In this document: positions 47,015 through 55,425 of the stretch, piece after piece
Layout: every line of letters starts with the position of its first letter
Numbering within the stretch: the stretch's first letter is position 1
NCBI RefSeq assembly: GCF_003855095.1
Contig: NZ_CP033972.1
Span: 1,674,001-1,738,000, forward strand
DNA length: 64,000 bases
Direction: 5' to 3'
Source of the DNA: Gordonia insulae
Lineage (GTDB): Bacteria > Actinomycetota > Actinomycetes > Mycobacteriales > Mycobacteriaceae
Made by a program: the position numbers and the translations under genes
Notes under the pieces: generated by a model
Told to the model about the DNA's origin: nothing
The model's database searches: none
What the model saw: only the letters and a program-made list of their open reading frames with translations

Positions 47015-48655
47015 GTGCTGGTGTTCTCTTGTTCGGATCCTGTCGCCGCGGATGCGGCGATCACCTGCGCGTCGGCAGCTGATGCTGCGGTGGCCGCGGG
47101 TGAGCATCTACGGGTCAGCCGCCAACACGAAGCCCGTGCCCTGCTCGCGGCGTACCGGTTGGGGCAGTCGGTCTATGACGACATGCTGATATCGCTGAAC
47201 GCCACCGGGCAGATGCGGGCCCGCAACACCGCCGACAAAGCCGCCGTCGGGGAGGTCTCGTTGGCGTTGGGCTTATCGCGCACCAAAGCCGGCTCCTGGT
47301 TCAACCTGGGTGAAGCGCTGCAACGACTCCCCAAGATCCGGATGCGATATCTGGCCGGCGAGTTCAGCACCCCCCGAATGGCAACCATGGTCTACGCCGC
47401 CCAAGCCGCACCCGAAGGTGTCATCACCGACCCGAGCACAGACCCGCCTGAGTCGGATGTCGCGCCCGATTCCACGACGCCCGATCCCCACGACCCAGTC
47501 AGCGGAGACGATCCGATCGATCCCGACGAAGCCCCTGATCCGGCGAACCCGGCCGATCCCGACGTCGCTGACCCGGTCACCGAGGACGCCTCTCCCGATG
47601 ACGCGTCCTCGGCGTGGACGTTTGAGGATTTGGCGTTGGAGTTGGGGTCGCGTCCGACGACCGATCCGGTATTGCGCGATCAGTTGGCCGAGGCGGTGAT
47701 CAGTCTCGATCCCGAGGGCGCCGCACAAACGCGTGAGGAGTTCGGGCAGGCGTGGCAAAACCTGACCGTCACCGCCGACTCCTCCGGGCACATGAACGTC
47801 GATGGGTGTGTGCCCGCCGAAGACGGCGTCCACCTCGCCCACCGCATCGCCGCGTTGATCGCCGCACGAGTGTGTCGCCGCGACCCGCGCCGCATCGGGC
47901 AACAACGGGTGATGGCGTTGGCCGAGATCACCGGCGTGCCCGGCAAAACACTGACCTGCGGCTGCGGCCGCAGCGACTGCCCCCACAACCCCACCCCCGA
48001 CACACCAAACCCCAACGGCCCCAACGGCCCGAGCGGCCCGAACGGTCCGAGCGACCCGAGCGGTCCCAGCGGTCCGAGCGACCCGAGCGGCCCGACGGGC
48101 CCGAGTGGCCCGACGGACACGACAGGCCCGAGTGGCCCGAGCGGTCCGAACCGTCCGCCCGCTCCCGAGGGTCTCGTCGAGCCGACAGAGTCGCCGGACG
48201 CGAATGGGTCTGGCGCCGAGGAGACTCCGTCGGAAGTGGACGCCGGCGACGTTGGCGACACCGATGGTCCCGCCGACGATGCCGCACTGAGCGCAGATGC
48301 CGCGCCCAGCGACCATGCTGCGCCCAGGGCAGATGCTGGGTCCGGCGAGGATACTGCGTCCGGCGAGGACGGTGCGCTCGCCGACGACTCCCGTGTCACC
48401 GAAGACGCTGCAGTGAGCGACGATTCGGCACCACCATCCCCACCCGCCTGGACACTGCTCCTCGACCCCACCACCACCACCACCACCGAGGTTCCCCGAC
48501 TCCGCGGATACGGGGCGATCGACCCTGCCCTCGCCACAAAACTGGCGCACAAGTCGACACTCATCCCCGCACCCACCGACGCGCCGTGCCGGCGCCCTTC
48601 CGGGCTGATCATCGTCGGCGACCACGACCACGACCCACCGGCGCCACCGGTCTGA
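47015..48655 (+). pseudogene. DUF222/HNH endonuclease family (13E12-type) protein, 5' part, split by IS element
   Basis: 546 codons before the stop TGA, which is the first three bases of the inserted element. Contains the DUF222 helical domain (RQHEARALLAAYRLGQS, ALGLSRTKAGSWF, GEFSTPRMATMVY), then acidic and Gly/Pro/Ser collagen-like linkers and the pre-HNH part (LRGYGAIDPALATKLAHKS, LIIVGDHDHDPP). The HNH part resumes at 49968 in the same frame. Start GTG 47015 or 47021 uncertain. Confidence 0.85.
48011..48157 (+). repeat. short tandem repeat coding a collagen-like Gly-Pro-X tract
   Basis: Inside the DUF222 gene, imperfect 9-bp units of the type GGCCCGAGC/GGTCCGAGC encode about 16 consecutive triplets G/D-P-(S/N/T). 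It is a low-complexity linker between the helical domain and the HNH domain, followed by an acidic Ala/Asp tract. Confidence 0.8.
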
Positions 48656-48698
48656 AGTACCCCAGGTTTAGTTCCGTCATCTGTAGGAGGATGGAGCC

Positions 48699-49019
48699 AT
48701 GCCACGTCAGTATCCGCCGGAGTTCCGGCAGAAGTCTGTGCGCATGTTGGAGACGGCGTTGGAGGCCGACGCCGAGCTCTCGGAATTCGAGGCAATCCGT
48801 CAAGTTGCGGCCAAGCAGCAGGTGGCCGAGGAAACGCTGCGCCGGTGGCGCCGTAAAGCCCAGATCGACGCCGGGCAGCGGGCCGGCACCAGCAGCGAGG
48901 AGCACGCCGAGATCCGGCGGCTGAAGAAGGAAGTCGCCGAACTGCGGCGGACCAACGAGTTACTCAAGTCGGCGAGCGCGTTTTTCGCCTCGGAGCTCGA
49001 CCGGACCACGACGAGATGA
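48699..49019 (+). CDS. IS3-family transposase OrfA
   Basis: 106 aa. N-terminal helix-turn-helix (YPPEFRQKSVRMLETAL, AAKQQVAEETLRRWRRKAQ) binds the inverted repeats; the C-terminal leucine-zipper-like helix (EIRRLKKEVAELRRTNELLKSA, listed as a motif) mediates multimerisation. GGAGGATGG precedes the ATG. OrfB starts within the stop (ATGA), which allows coupling; no A-rich slippery run is evident. Confidence 0.95.
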   Translation: MPRQYPPEFRQKSVRMLETALEADAELSEFEAIRQVAAKQQVAEETLRRWRRKAQIDAGQRAGTSSEEHAEIRRLKKEVAELRRTNELLKSASAFFASELDRTTTR

Positions 49020-49942
49020 TCGCGTTCATCGACAAGTTTCGCGATCAGTTCGGGGTCGAGTTCATCTGCCGCACCCTGCGCGCGGCAGGCGTGGTGTTCC
49101 TCACCTCGCGAGGATATCGGGCAGCGAAATCCCGCGCCGCGTCGGCACGTTCGATTCGCGATACCGAACTCGTGGCGGTGGTCAAGCAGGTCCACAGCGA
49201 CAACTATGCGGTGTACGGGGTCAAGAAGGTGCACGCCGAACTGCGCCGCAAGGGTCATGTGGTCGGCCGTGAGCAGACCCGCCGACTGATGCGGTGCGCC
49301 GGGGTGCGCGGGGTGCAGCGTTCGAAGAAAGTGTTCACCACCCGCGCGGACCCAGCCGCTGCGGTTCCGGAGGATCGGGTCAAGCGCACTTTTGTTGCCA
49401 CACAACCGAATCAGCTGTGGGTCGTGGACATCACCTATGTGCGGACCTGGCAGGGATTCGCCTATGTCGCGTTCGTCACCGACGTCTGTACCCGCAAGAT
49501 CATGGGCTGGCACGTCGCCTCGTCGATGCGGACTGAGGACCTTCCCCTTCCGGCGTTCGATCATGCTGTGTGGCAGGCGAATACCGATCTATCCGGGTTG
49601 ACCCATCATTCCGACCACGGGTCGCAATACCTATCGCTGGCCTATACCGACCGACTGATCGAGTTGGGAATCACACCGTCAGTAGGGACCGTCGGGGACT
49701 CCTACGACAACGCGCTGGCCGAAAGCGTGAACTCGGCCTACAAGACCGAGCTGATCCGCCAGCGTGGTCCCTGGCGCACCGTGGAGCAGGTCGAGTTGGC
49801 CACTCTCGAATACGTGTGGTGGTACAACAACCAACGCCTGCACGAAGCCCTCGGCTACGTTCCCCCAGCCGAGTACGAGGCCACCTTGACCGGGGCCTCA
49901 CACCCCAGCGAGCCAGCCGTCCCGGCCCTCGCAACCACATAG
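49016..49942 (+). CDS. IS3-family transposase OrfB (DDE)
   Basis: 308 aa. HTH_21 segment (YGVKKVHAELRRKGHVVGRE) followed by the rve integrase core with the D-D-E triad: Asp in LWVVDITYV, Asp in HHSDHGSQYLS and Glu in NALAESVNSAYK. Intact length. The stop codon TAG shares its last base with the right inverted repeat. Confidence 0.96.
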   Translation: MIAFIDKFRDQFGVEFICRTLRAAGVVFLTSRGYRAAKSRAASARSIRDTELVAVVKQVHSDNYAVYGVKKVHAELRRKGHVVGREQTRRLMRCAGVRGVQRSKKVFTTRADPAAAVPEDRVKRTFVATQPNQLWVVDITYVRTWQGFAYVAFVTDVCTRKIMGWHVASSMRTEDLPLPAFDHAVWQANTDLSGLTHHSDHGSQYLSLAYTDRLIELGITPSVGTVGDSYDNALAESVNSAYKTELIRQRGPWRTVEQVELATLEYVWWYNNQRLHEALGYVPPAEYEATLTGASHPSEPAVPALATT

Positions 49943-49967
49943 GAACTAAACCTGGGGTACTTCAGTC

Positions 49968-50309
49968 GATCCCACCGGACACGGCGGATACGAGCATCCA
50001 CCACCGGGAGCACTGACCTACACCCCATCGCCACGACTACGCCGACACATCCTGTACACGGATCTGACCTGTCGATACCCGTGGTGCAGCAGACCCTCCC
50101 ACGACTGCGAGCTCGATCATCTCGTCAAATTCCACCACGCCGACCCCCACGCCGGCGGCTGGACCATCGACGCCAACCTGGTACCGATCTGCGCACCCGA
50201 TCACCACCGCAAACACCTCGGAATCTGGCTACCCACCATGCACACCGACCGCACCATCACCTGGCACAACCCCACCACCGGACAGGACGTGATCACCCAC
50301 CCACGATGA
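49968..50309 (+). pseudogene. DUF222/HNH endonuclease family protein, 3' part (HNH domain)
   Basis: 114 codons in the frame interrupted at 48652: YTPSPRLRRHILYTDLTC then RYPWC, SHDCELDHLVKFHH, NLVPICAPDHHRKHLGIW. Cys pair, the Asp-His of the HNH motif and the final His cluster are present. Joined to the 5' part without the IS the protein would be about 659 aa and uninterrupted. As it stands there is no start for this part that I can support. Confidence 0.88.
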
Positions 50310-50354
50310 GCACGCGCAAGATAGGCAGAGCGCCTGCCGAATACAGCTCGGGAG

Positions 50355-51425
50355 TCAGCTCCGGGCCAGCGCCGCCAGTACGCCGACGCTGGCCTCCCAG
50401 CCCATGCACTTGTCGGTCACCGACTGCCCGTAGGTGAGCGGCCGCGCGTCAGGCGACTGTGCACCGGGCTCGAGGAAGCTCTCCAGCATGACACCACTGA
50501 TCGTGACCTGGTCGCCGTTTTCGCGGGCAGCCCGGACGGCTGCCGCGATCTCTTCGGCAACCTCGGCCTGGCGGACATGATCCTTACCGGAGTTGGCGTG
50601 CGAGCAGTCGATCATGACCTGTTGCGGGAGTGATGCTTTCGCGAGTGCAGCGACGGCCGTGGAGATCGACTCCGCATCGAAGTTCGGCCCTGCCGTACCA
50701 CCGCGCAGGATCACGTGGCAGTCCTCGTTGCCCGCGGTCTCCACCACCGCGCCGTGACCGAAGTCGTCGACGCCGAAGAAGACATGTTGCGCCGCTGCCG
50801 CCTTCACACCGTCGATGGCGACCTGGATGTTTCCGTCGGTACCGTTCTTGAAGCCGATCGGCATCGACAGCCCCGACGCGAGTTGACGATGCACCTGCGA
50901 CTCTGTGGTGCGCGCTCCGATCGCGCCCCACGCGACGGTGTCGGCGATGTACTGCGGGCTGGTCGGTTCCAGGAACTCGCACCCGACCGGCAGGCCCAGG
51001 TCGATGATGTCGAGCAGCAGTGAACGCGCGGTACGCAATCCGCGCTCGACGTCGAAGGTGCCGTCCATCCCGGGATCGTTGATCAGGCCCTTCCACCCGA
51101 CGGTGGTCCGCGGCTTTTCGAAGTACACCCGCATGACGATCTTCAGTCGATCTGCGTACTCCTTCGCCAGCGGCGCAAGCCGTCGTGCGTAGTCGATCGC
51201 GGCAATCGGATCGTGGACCGAACACGGACCGACGACGACGAGGAGCCGGTCGTCGGCGCCGGCCAGGATGGCGGCGATCTCGTCGCGGTCGTTCTGAACT
51301 GTGATCGCGCGGCGCGCCGTCAGCGGCAGTTCGCTGCGGATGGTGTCCGGCGAGGGAATGGATCGGAAGGACTTGATCCGGCGGTCCGAAGTCGATTCGG
51401 CGGTCAAGTCGGGGATGGTGGTCAC
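50355..51425 (-). CDS. aroG: 3-deoxy-7-phosphoheptulonate synthase, class I (AroF/G/H type)
   Basis: 356 aa. First step of the shikimate pathway: PEP plus erythrose-4-phosphate. Class I-alpha motifs VVVGPCSVHDPIAAIDYA, MRVYFEKPRTTVGWKGLINDP, GVDDFGHGAVVETAGN and MIDCSHANSGKDH. Many actinobacteria rely on a class II enzyme, so this may be a second isozyme. GTG start with AAAGGC 7 bases upstream. Preceded by a leader peptide and terminator (51524-51679), so expression probably follows aromatic amino acid supply. Confidence 0.95.
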   Translation of the reverse strand: MTTIPDLTAESTSDRRIKSFRSIPSPDTIRSELPLTARRAITVQNDRDEIAAILAGADDRLLVVVGPCSVHDPIAAIDYARRLAPLAKEYADRLKIVMRVYFEKPRTTVGWKGLINDPGMDGTFDVERGLRTARSLLLDIIDLGLPVGCEFLEPTSPQYIADTVAWGAIGARTTESQVHRQLASGLSMPIGFKNGTDGNIQVAIDGVKAAAAQHVFFGVDDFGHGAVVETAGNEDCHVILRGGTAGPNFDAESISTAVAALAKASLPQQVMIDCSHANSGKDHVRQAEVAEEIAAAVRAARENGDQVTISGVMLESFLEPGAQSPDARPLTYGQSVTDKCMGWEASVGVLAALARS

Positions 51426-51523
51426 GTCATGCCTTTCGGGGTCAGGCCCGGTCGTTCTGGGTGGGCACCCCTGGTTGTCGCGGAGCTGATGCTCGTGATG
51501 TCCGGAGGCCCTGAAATGACGAA

Positions 51524-51546
51524 AGCAGCGACCACAGGTCGCTGCT
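51524..51546 (-). terminator. attenuator terminator upstream of aroG
   Basis: On the minus strand AGCAGCGACC, loop TGT, GGTCGCTGCT, then TTTCGTC: a perfect 10-bp stem. It lies 29 nt after the leader peptide stop and about 100 nt before the aroG GTG, with no gene between, as expected for an attenuator. Confidence 0.8.
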
Positions 51547-51575
51547 CGGGCTCCGGGTGTTTACGCGCGCGAAGA

Positions 51576-51644
51576 TCAGTACGTCATCGCGGCCCCACCC
51601 GGAGCCTCGATAAAGCGCCAATAGGCGCGCGCGGTGATCATCAC
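51576..51644 (-). CDS. aroG leader peptide rich in aromatic residues
   Basis: 22 codons starting GTG-ATG: after the initial residues comes A-R-A-Y-W-R-F-I-E-A-P, ending M-T-Y-stop. Tyr, Trp and Phe codons sit at positions 8, 9 and 11 counted from GTG, with another Tyr just before the stop. Codons for E-A-P-G contain GGCTCCGGGT (51606-51597), which is fully complementary to ACCCGGAGCC (51558-51549) placed 2 nt before the terminator stem. A leader called aroR ahead of aroF is known in Corynebacterium glutamicum; this looks like the same logic. Confidence 0.7.
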   Translation of the reverse strand: MMITARAYWRFIEAPGGAAMTY

Positions 51645-51651
51645 GGCGACC

Positions 51652-51679
51652 AGGCTAGCACGACCCCCGGCGCCGACAA
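51652..51679 (-). promoter_or_regulatory. promoter of the aroG leader, apparently leaderless
   Basis: TTGTCG (51679-51674) and TAGCCT (51657-51652) with 16 bp between. Seven bases separate the -10 from the leader GTG at 51644, so transcription would start at or next to the start codon: a leaderless mRNA, common in this order. Confidence 0.6.
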
Positions 51680-51686
51680 ACCACCC

Positions 51687-52136
51687 TCACGGGTGGCCAC
51701 GATCGATGAGCTGGCTGAGCACGATGATCGACTCCGAATGGTCGACCGGGCCGGCGCTGCGAATACGCTCGAGCGCCTGTTCGAGATGCCGGACGTCGCG
51801 AGCCCGCACCCGCAGGATCGCGTCCGCCGTACCGGTGATGGTGGCCGCGCTGACCACTTCGGGGATCGGCTCCCAGGCCTCCTTCAGCGCCTCGGGCAGG
51901 ATGTTGCCGCGACAGGACACCTGCACATAGGCCTCCGTCGTCCACTGCATCGCGTACGGGTCGATGACGGCGGTGAACCCCTTGATGACGCCTTCGTCGA
52001 GCAGCCGGTCCACTCGACGCTTGACGGCCGGGGCCGACAGGCCCACCTCGTCACCCACCTGTGCGTACGTGGCGCGAGCGTCTCGCGTCAGGCAGGCGAG
52101 TACCTTTTCGTCCAAGTCATCGAGTCCGCGCAACAT
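51687..52136 (-). CDS. Lrp/AsnC family transcriptional regulator
   Basis: 149 aa from MLRGLDDLDEK. N-terminal HTH (ATYAQVGDEVGLSAPAVKRRVDRLL) and C-terminal RAM/ligand domain (GTADAILRVRARDVRHLEQAL). Divergent from the dimethylargininase-aminotransferase gene, as Rv2324 is next to Rv2323c-rocD in M. tuberculosis; a likely regulator of arginine/ornithine use. A palindrome lies between the two genes (52166-52189). Confidence 0.92.
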   Translation of the reverse strand: MLRGLDDLDEKVLACLTRDARATYAQVGDEVGLSAPAVKRRVDRLLDEGVIKGFTAVIDPYAMQWTTEAYVQVSCRGNILPEALKEAWEPIPEVVSAATITGTADAILRVRARDVRHLEQALERIRSAGPVDHSESIIVLSQLIDRGHP

Positions 52137-52165
52137 ATCCCTACGGTAGACCACCGGAACATGAC

Positions 52166-52189
52166 TTCATTGCATATATGCGCAATGAA
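52166..52189. promoter_or_regulatory. Lrp/AsnC operator-like palindrome
   Basis: TTCATTGC (52166-52173) and GCAATGAA (52182-52189) form a perfect 8-bp dyad around ATATATGC; the whole 24 bp is the most A/T-rich spot nearby. It lies 30 bp from the regulator start and 42 bp from the enzyme start. Lrp-type sites often have this shape, and a TTGATTGCG half-site follows at about 52196. Confidence 0.65.
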
Positions 52190-52230
52190 CGGCGATTGAT
52201 TGCGTCAGGGCAGGAAGATAGCGTCGATCC

Positions 52231-54279
52231 ATGACGATGACGAGCCCGGCCTTTGCGCCCGCGACCGCCCGGATGCCGCGCCTGCGCACCTATGCGATGA
52301 CCCCGCCGATCCACTACACGGTGACCTACGCCATCAACCCGTGGATGGATCCGTCGACGCCGGTGGACACCGACCGCGCGATCGCCCAATGGCTCGCCCT
52401 CCGGGAGGTGTACGAATCCCTCGGGCACTCGGTCCACGTCGTCGACCCGCAACCCGGGCTCCCGGACATGGTCTATGCCGCCAACGGGGGCCTGAGCGCG
52501 GGCAACCGCACGATCGCCGCCCGGTTCGCGTTCCCCGAACGCGGCCCCGAAGGCGACCACTACGCCGACTGGTTCGAGGCCGGCGGACTCGGCCCGGTGC
52601 ATCGGACCGACGGAATCCAGGAGGGCGAAGGCGACTTCCTCGTGATCGGCGACCGCATCCTGGCCGGCACCGGTTTCCGGACCCACCGCGACACCCACGC
52701 CGAGGTGGCGGCGATCACCGGAATGCCGGTGACGACGCTCGAACTGATCGACCCGCGCTTCTACCACCTCGACACCGCACTCGGCATCCTCGACGACGAG
52801 CACATCGCGTACTACCCACCCGCCTTCTCCTCCGCATCGCGCTCAGTGCTCGCCGACCTCTTCCCCGATGCGATCATCGCGACCGACGCCGACGCCGCGG
52901 TCCTCGGACTCAACCTGGTCTCCGACGGGCTGCACGTCGTGATGACCGACGCCGCCCCGGACCTCACCGCAGCACTGCGCGCCGCCGGGTACGAGCCGAT
53001 CGGCGTCGATCTGTCCGAGCTGCTCAAAGGTGGCGGCGGCATCAAGTGCTGCACCCTAGAATTGAGGAGCACCGACAAGGAGGTCGCCGTGCACACTCTC
53101 GCCGAACCACATGTGGCACACAACTATTCACCGCTTCCGGTCACGGCGGCGTCGGCCGAGGGGGCCTGGATCACCGACGTCGACGGCCGTCGCTTCCTCG
53201 ACTGCCTCGGCGCCTACTCCGCGGTGAACTTCGGCCACCGCAACCCGCGGATCGTCGCGGCCGCCATCGAGCAACTCGACCGCGTCACGCTGACCAGCCG
53301 CGCCTTCCGGTCCGATCGCCTCGAGCCCTTCTGTGCGGCGCTGGCGGCGTTGTGCGGCAAGGACATGGTGCTGCCGATGAACACCGGCGCCGAAGCGGTC
53401 GAATCGGCGATCAAGGTGGCCCGCAAGTGGGGCTACGACGTCAAGGGCGTACCGGACGGTCTCGCCAAGGTCATCGTCGCCGGCGGCAACTTCCACGGTC
53501 GCACCATCAGCATCATCAGCTTCAGCGACGATCCCGACGCCCGCAGCGGATTCGGTCCGTTCACACCGGGTTTCGTGAGCGTTCCCTACGGCGACGCGGA
53601 GGCTATGGCCGCCGCGATGGACGAACACACCGTCGCGGTACTCGTCGAACCGATCCAGGGCGAGTCCGGGATCATCGTGCCGCCGGACGATTACCTGCCC
53701 CGGGTGCGAACGATGTGCACCGAACGCAACGTGCTGATGATCGCCGACGAGATCCAGTCGGGACTCGGACGGACGGGCATGACCTTCGCCGTCCAGCACT
53801 GGGGTGTCGAACCGGATGTGTACACGCTGGGCAAGGCGCTGGGGGGCGGGATCCTGCCGGTATCGGCGGTGGTCGCGAATCACGACGTCCTCGGCGTACT
53901 CCACCCCGGCGAGCACGGCTCCACGTTCGGCGGCAACCCACTGGCGGCCGCGGTCGGGCACACCGTGGTGGAGATGCTGGCCGAGGGCACCTGGCAGGCG
54001 CGGGCCGCCGAACTCGGCAACCGGATGCACTCCGGGCTGCGCGAGCTCATCGGCCACGGGGTGATCGCCGTCCGCGGTCTGGGTCTGTGGGCGGGCATCG
54101 ACGTCGACCCGGCACTGGGCAGCGGCAAGGAGGTCTGCCTGCGACTGGCCGACCGCGGCGTCCTGGCCAAGGACACCCACGGCTCGACTCTGCGCCTTGC
54201 GCCGCCCCTTGTCATCACCGAGGAGGAGATCGATTGGGCGGTCGCGCAGTTGGCGGACGCACTACGCTCGGAGCGGTGA
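52231..54279 (+). CDS. rocD: fusion: dimethylargininase/amidinotransferase-like domain + ornithine aminotransferase
   Basis: 682 aa. Residues about 15-275 are of the DDAH/arginine deiminase fold (MVYAANGGLSAGN, EGEGDFLVIGDRIL, DPRFYHLDTALGIL with the catalytic His, GGGGIKCCTLEL with the catalytic Cys). Residues about 285-682 are a class III aminotransferase (MNTGAEAVESAIKVARKWG, IADEIQSGLGRTG, PLP Lys in YTLGKALGGG), matching RocD, which turns ornithine into glutamate semialdehyde. In M. tuberculosis the parts are separate genes (Rv2323c, rocD1/rocD2). Fusion suggests substrate passing from a guanidino hydrolase to the transaminase. Confidence 0.92.
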   Translation: MTMTSPAFAPATARMPRLRTYAMTPPIHYTVTYAINPWMDPSTPVDTDRAIAQWLALREVYESLGHSVHVVDPQPGLPDMVYAANGGLSAGNRTIAARFAFPERGPEGDHYADWFEAGGLGPVHRTDGIQEGEGDFLVIGDRILAGTGFRTHRDTHAEVAAITGMPVTTLELIDPRFYHLDTALGILDDEHIAYYPPAFSSASRSVLADLFPDAIIATDADAAVLGLNLVSDGLHVVMTDAAPDLTAALRAAGYEPIGVDLSELLKGGGGIKCCTLELRSTDKEVAVHTLAEPHVAHNYSPLPVTAASAEGAWITDVDGRRFLDCLGAYSAVNFGHRNPRIVAAAIEQLDRVTLTSRAFRSDRLEPFCAALAALCGKDMVLPMNTGAEAVESAIKVARKWGYDVKGVPDGLAKVIVAGGNFHGRTISIISFSDDPDARSGFGPFTPGFVSVPYGDAEAMAAAMDEHTVAVLVEPIQGESGIIVPPDDYLPRVRTMCTERNVLMIADEIQSGLGRTGMTFAVQHWGVEPDVYTLGKALGGGILPVSAVVANHDVLGVLHPGEHGSTFGGNPLAAAVGHTVVEMLAEGTWQARAAELGNRMHSGLRELIGHGVIAVRGLGLWAGIDVDPALGSGKEVCLRLADRGVLAKDTHGSTLRLAPPLVITEEEIDWAVAQLADALRSER

Positions 54280-54917
54280 CCACCGCCGAACCAGTCGCAA
54301 CCACCCGCCCGAACCGCCGCGTCCTGCTGATCCGCCACGGTCAGACGGAATGGTCGTTGTCGGACCGACACACCGGTCGTACGGACATCGATCTGACGGC
54401 CCGCGGCGAACAGGATGCCCGGGCACTCGTCGGCATCGCCGACCGTCTCGGTGTCGTCGATCCGTTCGTGTTCGCCTCGCCGCGTCGTCGTGCGCAACGC
54501 ACGGCCGAGCTCGCCGGCGTCACCGTCGACGCGACCGACGACCGGTTCGCCGAGTGGGACTACGGCGACTACGAGGGGCTCACGCGCGCGCAGATCCACG
54601 CGGACGGCGATCCGGATTGGGCGATCTGGACGTCCGGTGGGCCGAACGGCGAATCGGTGGACGACATGACGCGTCGTGTCGATTCGGCGGTGGACGCAGT
54701 GGAGGAACGACTCGCGGTCTCCGATGTGATCGTCGTGTCGCACGGGCACTTCTCCCGCTCGTTCGTCTGCCGATTCCTCGGTTGGCCGATCCATCAGGGC
54801 GCGAACATCGACCTACGTCCGGCCGGTGCCGCGCTCCTGATGCAACTCGGCCAGGATCGACGCCTGTGCGCACTGGTCGGACCCGAAGGGGCCGCGGCAA
54901 CGCATATGGCGATCTGA
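54276..54917 (+). CDS. histidine phosphatase family protein (phosphoglycerate mutase-like)
   Basis: 213 aa. The catalytic RHGQTEWS near residue 22, TELAG and WDYGDYEGLTRAQI, and the second His in VVSHGHFSRSF identify the family. GTG start overlaps the rocD fusion stop by 4 bp. The family includes broad acid phosphatases; substrate unknown. Confidence 0.9.
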   Translation: MTTAEPVATTRPNRRVLLIRHGQTEWSLSDRHTGRTDIDLTARGEQDARALVGIADRLGVVDPFVFASPRRRAQRTAELAGVTVDATDDRFAEWDYGDYEGLTRAQIHADGDPDWAIWTSGGPNGESVDDMTRRVDSAVDAVEERLAVSDVIVVSHGHFSRSFVCRFLGWPIHQGANIDLRPAGAALLMQLGQDRRLCALVGPEGAAATHMAI

Positions 54918-54929
54918 TCGCCCTCGGGA

Positions 54930-55415
54930 TCACCGATCACGGTTGAGCCACCACGTGCTCGTCGACAGCACGGTCGCGAACGCACACCAGGCGGGGTACG
55001 CCGCGAGCGCCGCTCCGCTACGAGCATCGACCTGTGCGGTGCGCCGCGCCAGGTCAGCGCTGCTCACAGCCAACGCGCCCGCGACGACGGATGCGGCACC
55101 AAGCCGATGAGCCCCGAAGTAGACCCAGGTCCACCCGGCGTTGAGCGCCAGATTGGCGCCCAGCGCGCCCAGATACGCGCGCCGGCCCGAGTCGTCGCCG
55201 GCGTCGTCAAGCCTGTCGATGGTGGCCGCCGACGTCACCGCGACGTCGGCGTACAGGGTGGTCCACGCCACCGGGAACACCCAGTTCGGTGGGGTGAAGG
55301 CGGGTTTGCGCAACGTCGGATACCACGTCTGCACCGCGGATTTGGTGACGACGCTGCCGAGCGCCGCGGCGGCGGCCGAGGCCACGGATGTACCGATCAA
55401 TGTCGAGATACGCAC
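54930..55415 (-). CDS. tspO: TspO/MBR family protein
   Basis: 161 aa, five membrane helices. Diagnostic W-Y-P-T-L-R-K-P-A-F-T-P-P-N-W-V-F region in the first loop, WTTLYADVAVTSA and LALNAGWTWVYFGAHRLG. TspO proteins bind porphyrins and other tetrapyrrole or steroid-like ligands. Start GTG 55415 with GGAGAAT upstream. It follows the sigma factor gene by 10 bp on the same strand, so possibly co-transcribed. Confidence 0.9.
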   Translation of the reverse strand: MRISTLIGTSVASAAAAALGSVVTKSAVQTWYPTLRKPAFTPPNWVFPVAWTTLYADVAVTSAATIDRLDDAGDDSGRRAYLGALGANLALNAGWTWVYFGAHRLGAASVVAGALAVSSADLARRTAQVDARSGAALAAYPAWCAFATVLSTSTWWLNRDR

Positions 55416-55425
55416 ATTCTCCGTT

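Larger units (their letters stand above)
48653..49964 (+). mobile_element. complete IS3-family insertion sequence, 1312 bp
   Basis: Perfect 23-bp terminal inverted repeats at 48653-48675 and 49942-49964 (left end TGAAGTACCCC...), flanked by a 3-bp target duplication GTC at 48650-48652 and 49965-49967. It carries orfA and orfB in the usual -1 relation. Everything is intact, so the element may still be active. It is inserted in the DUF222/HNH gene between two codons. Confidence 0.97.

Noticed and set aside
49016..49022. Programmed -1 frameshift site between orfA and orfB
   Set aside because: The relation of frames is right but no A-rich slippery heptamer is visible; the ATGA overlap explains expression of OrfB without it, and an OrfAB fusion cannot be claimed.
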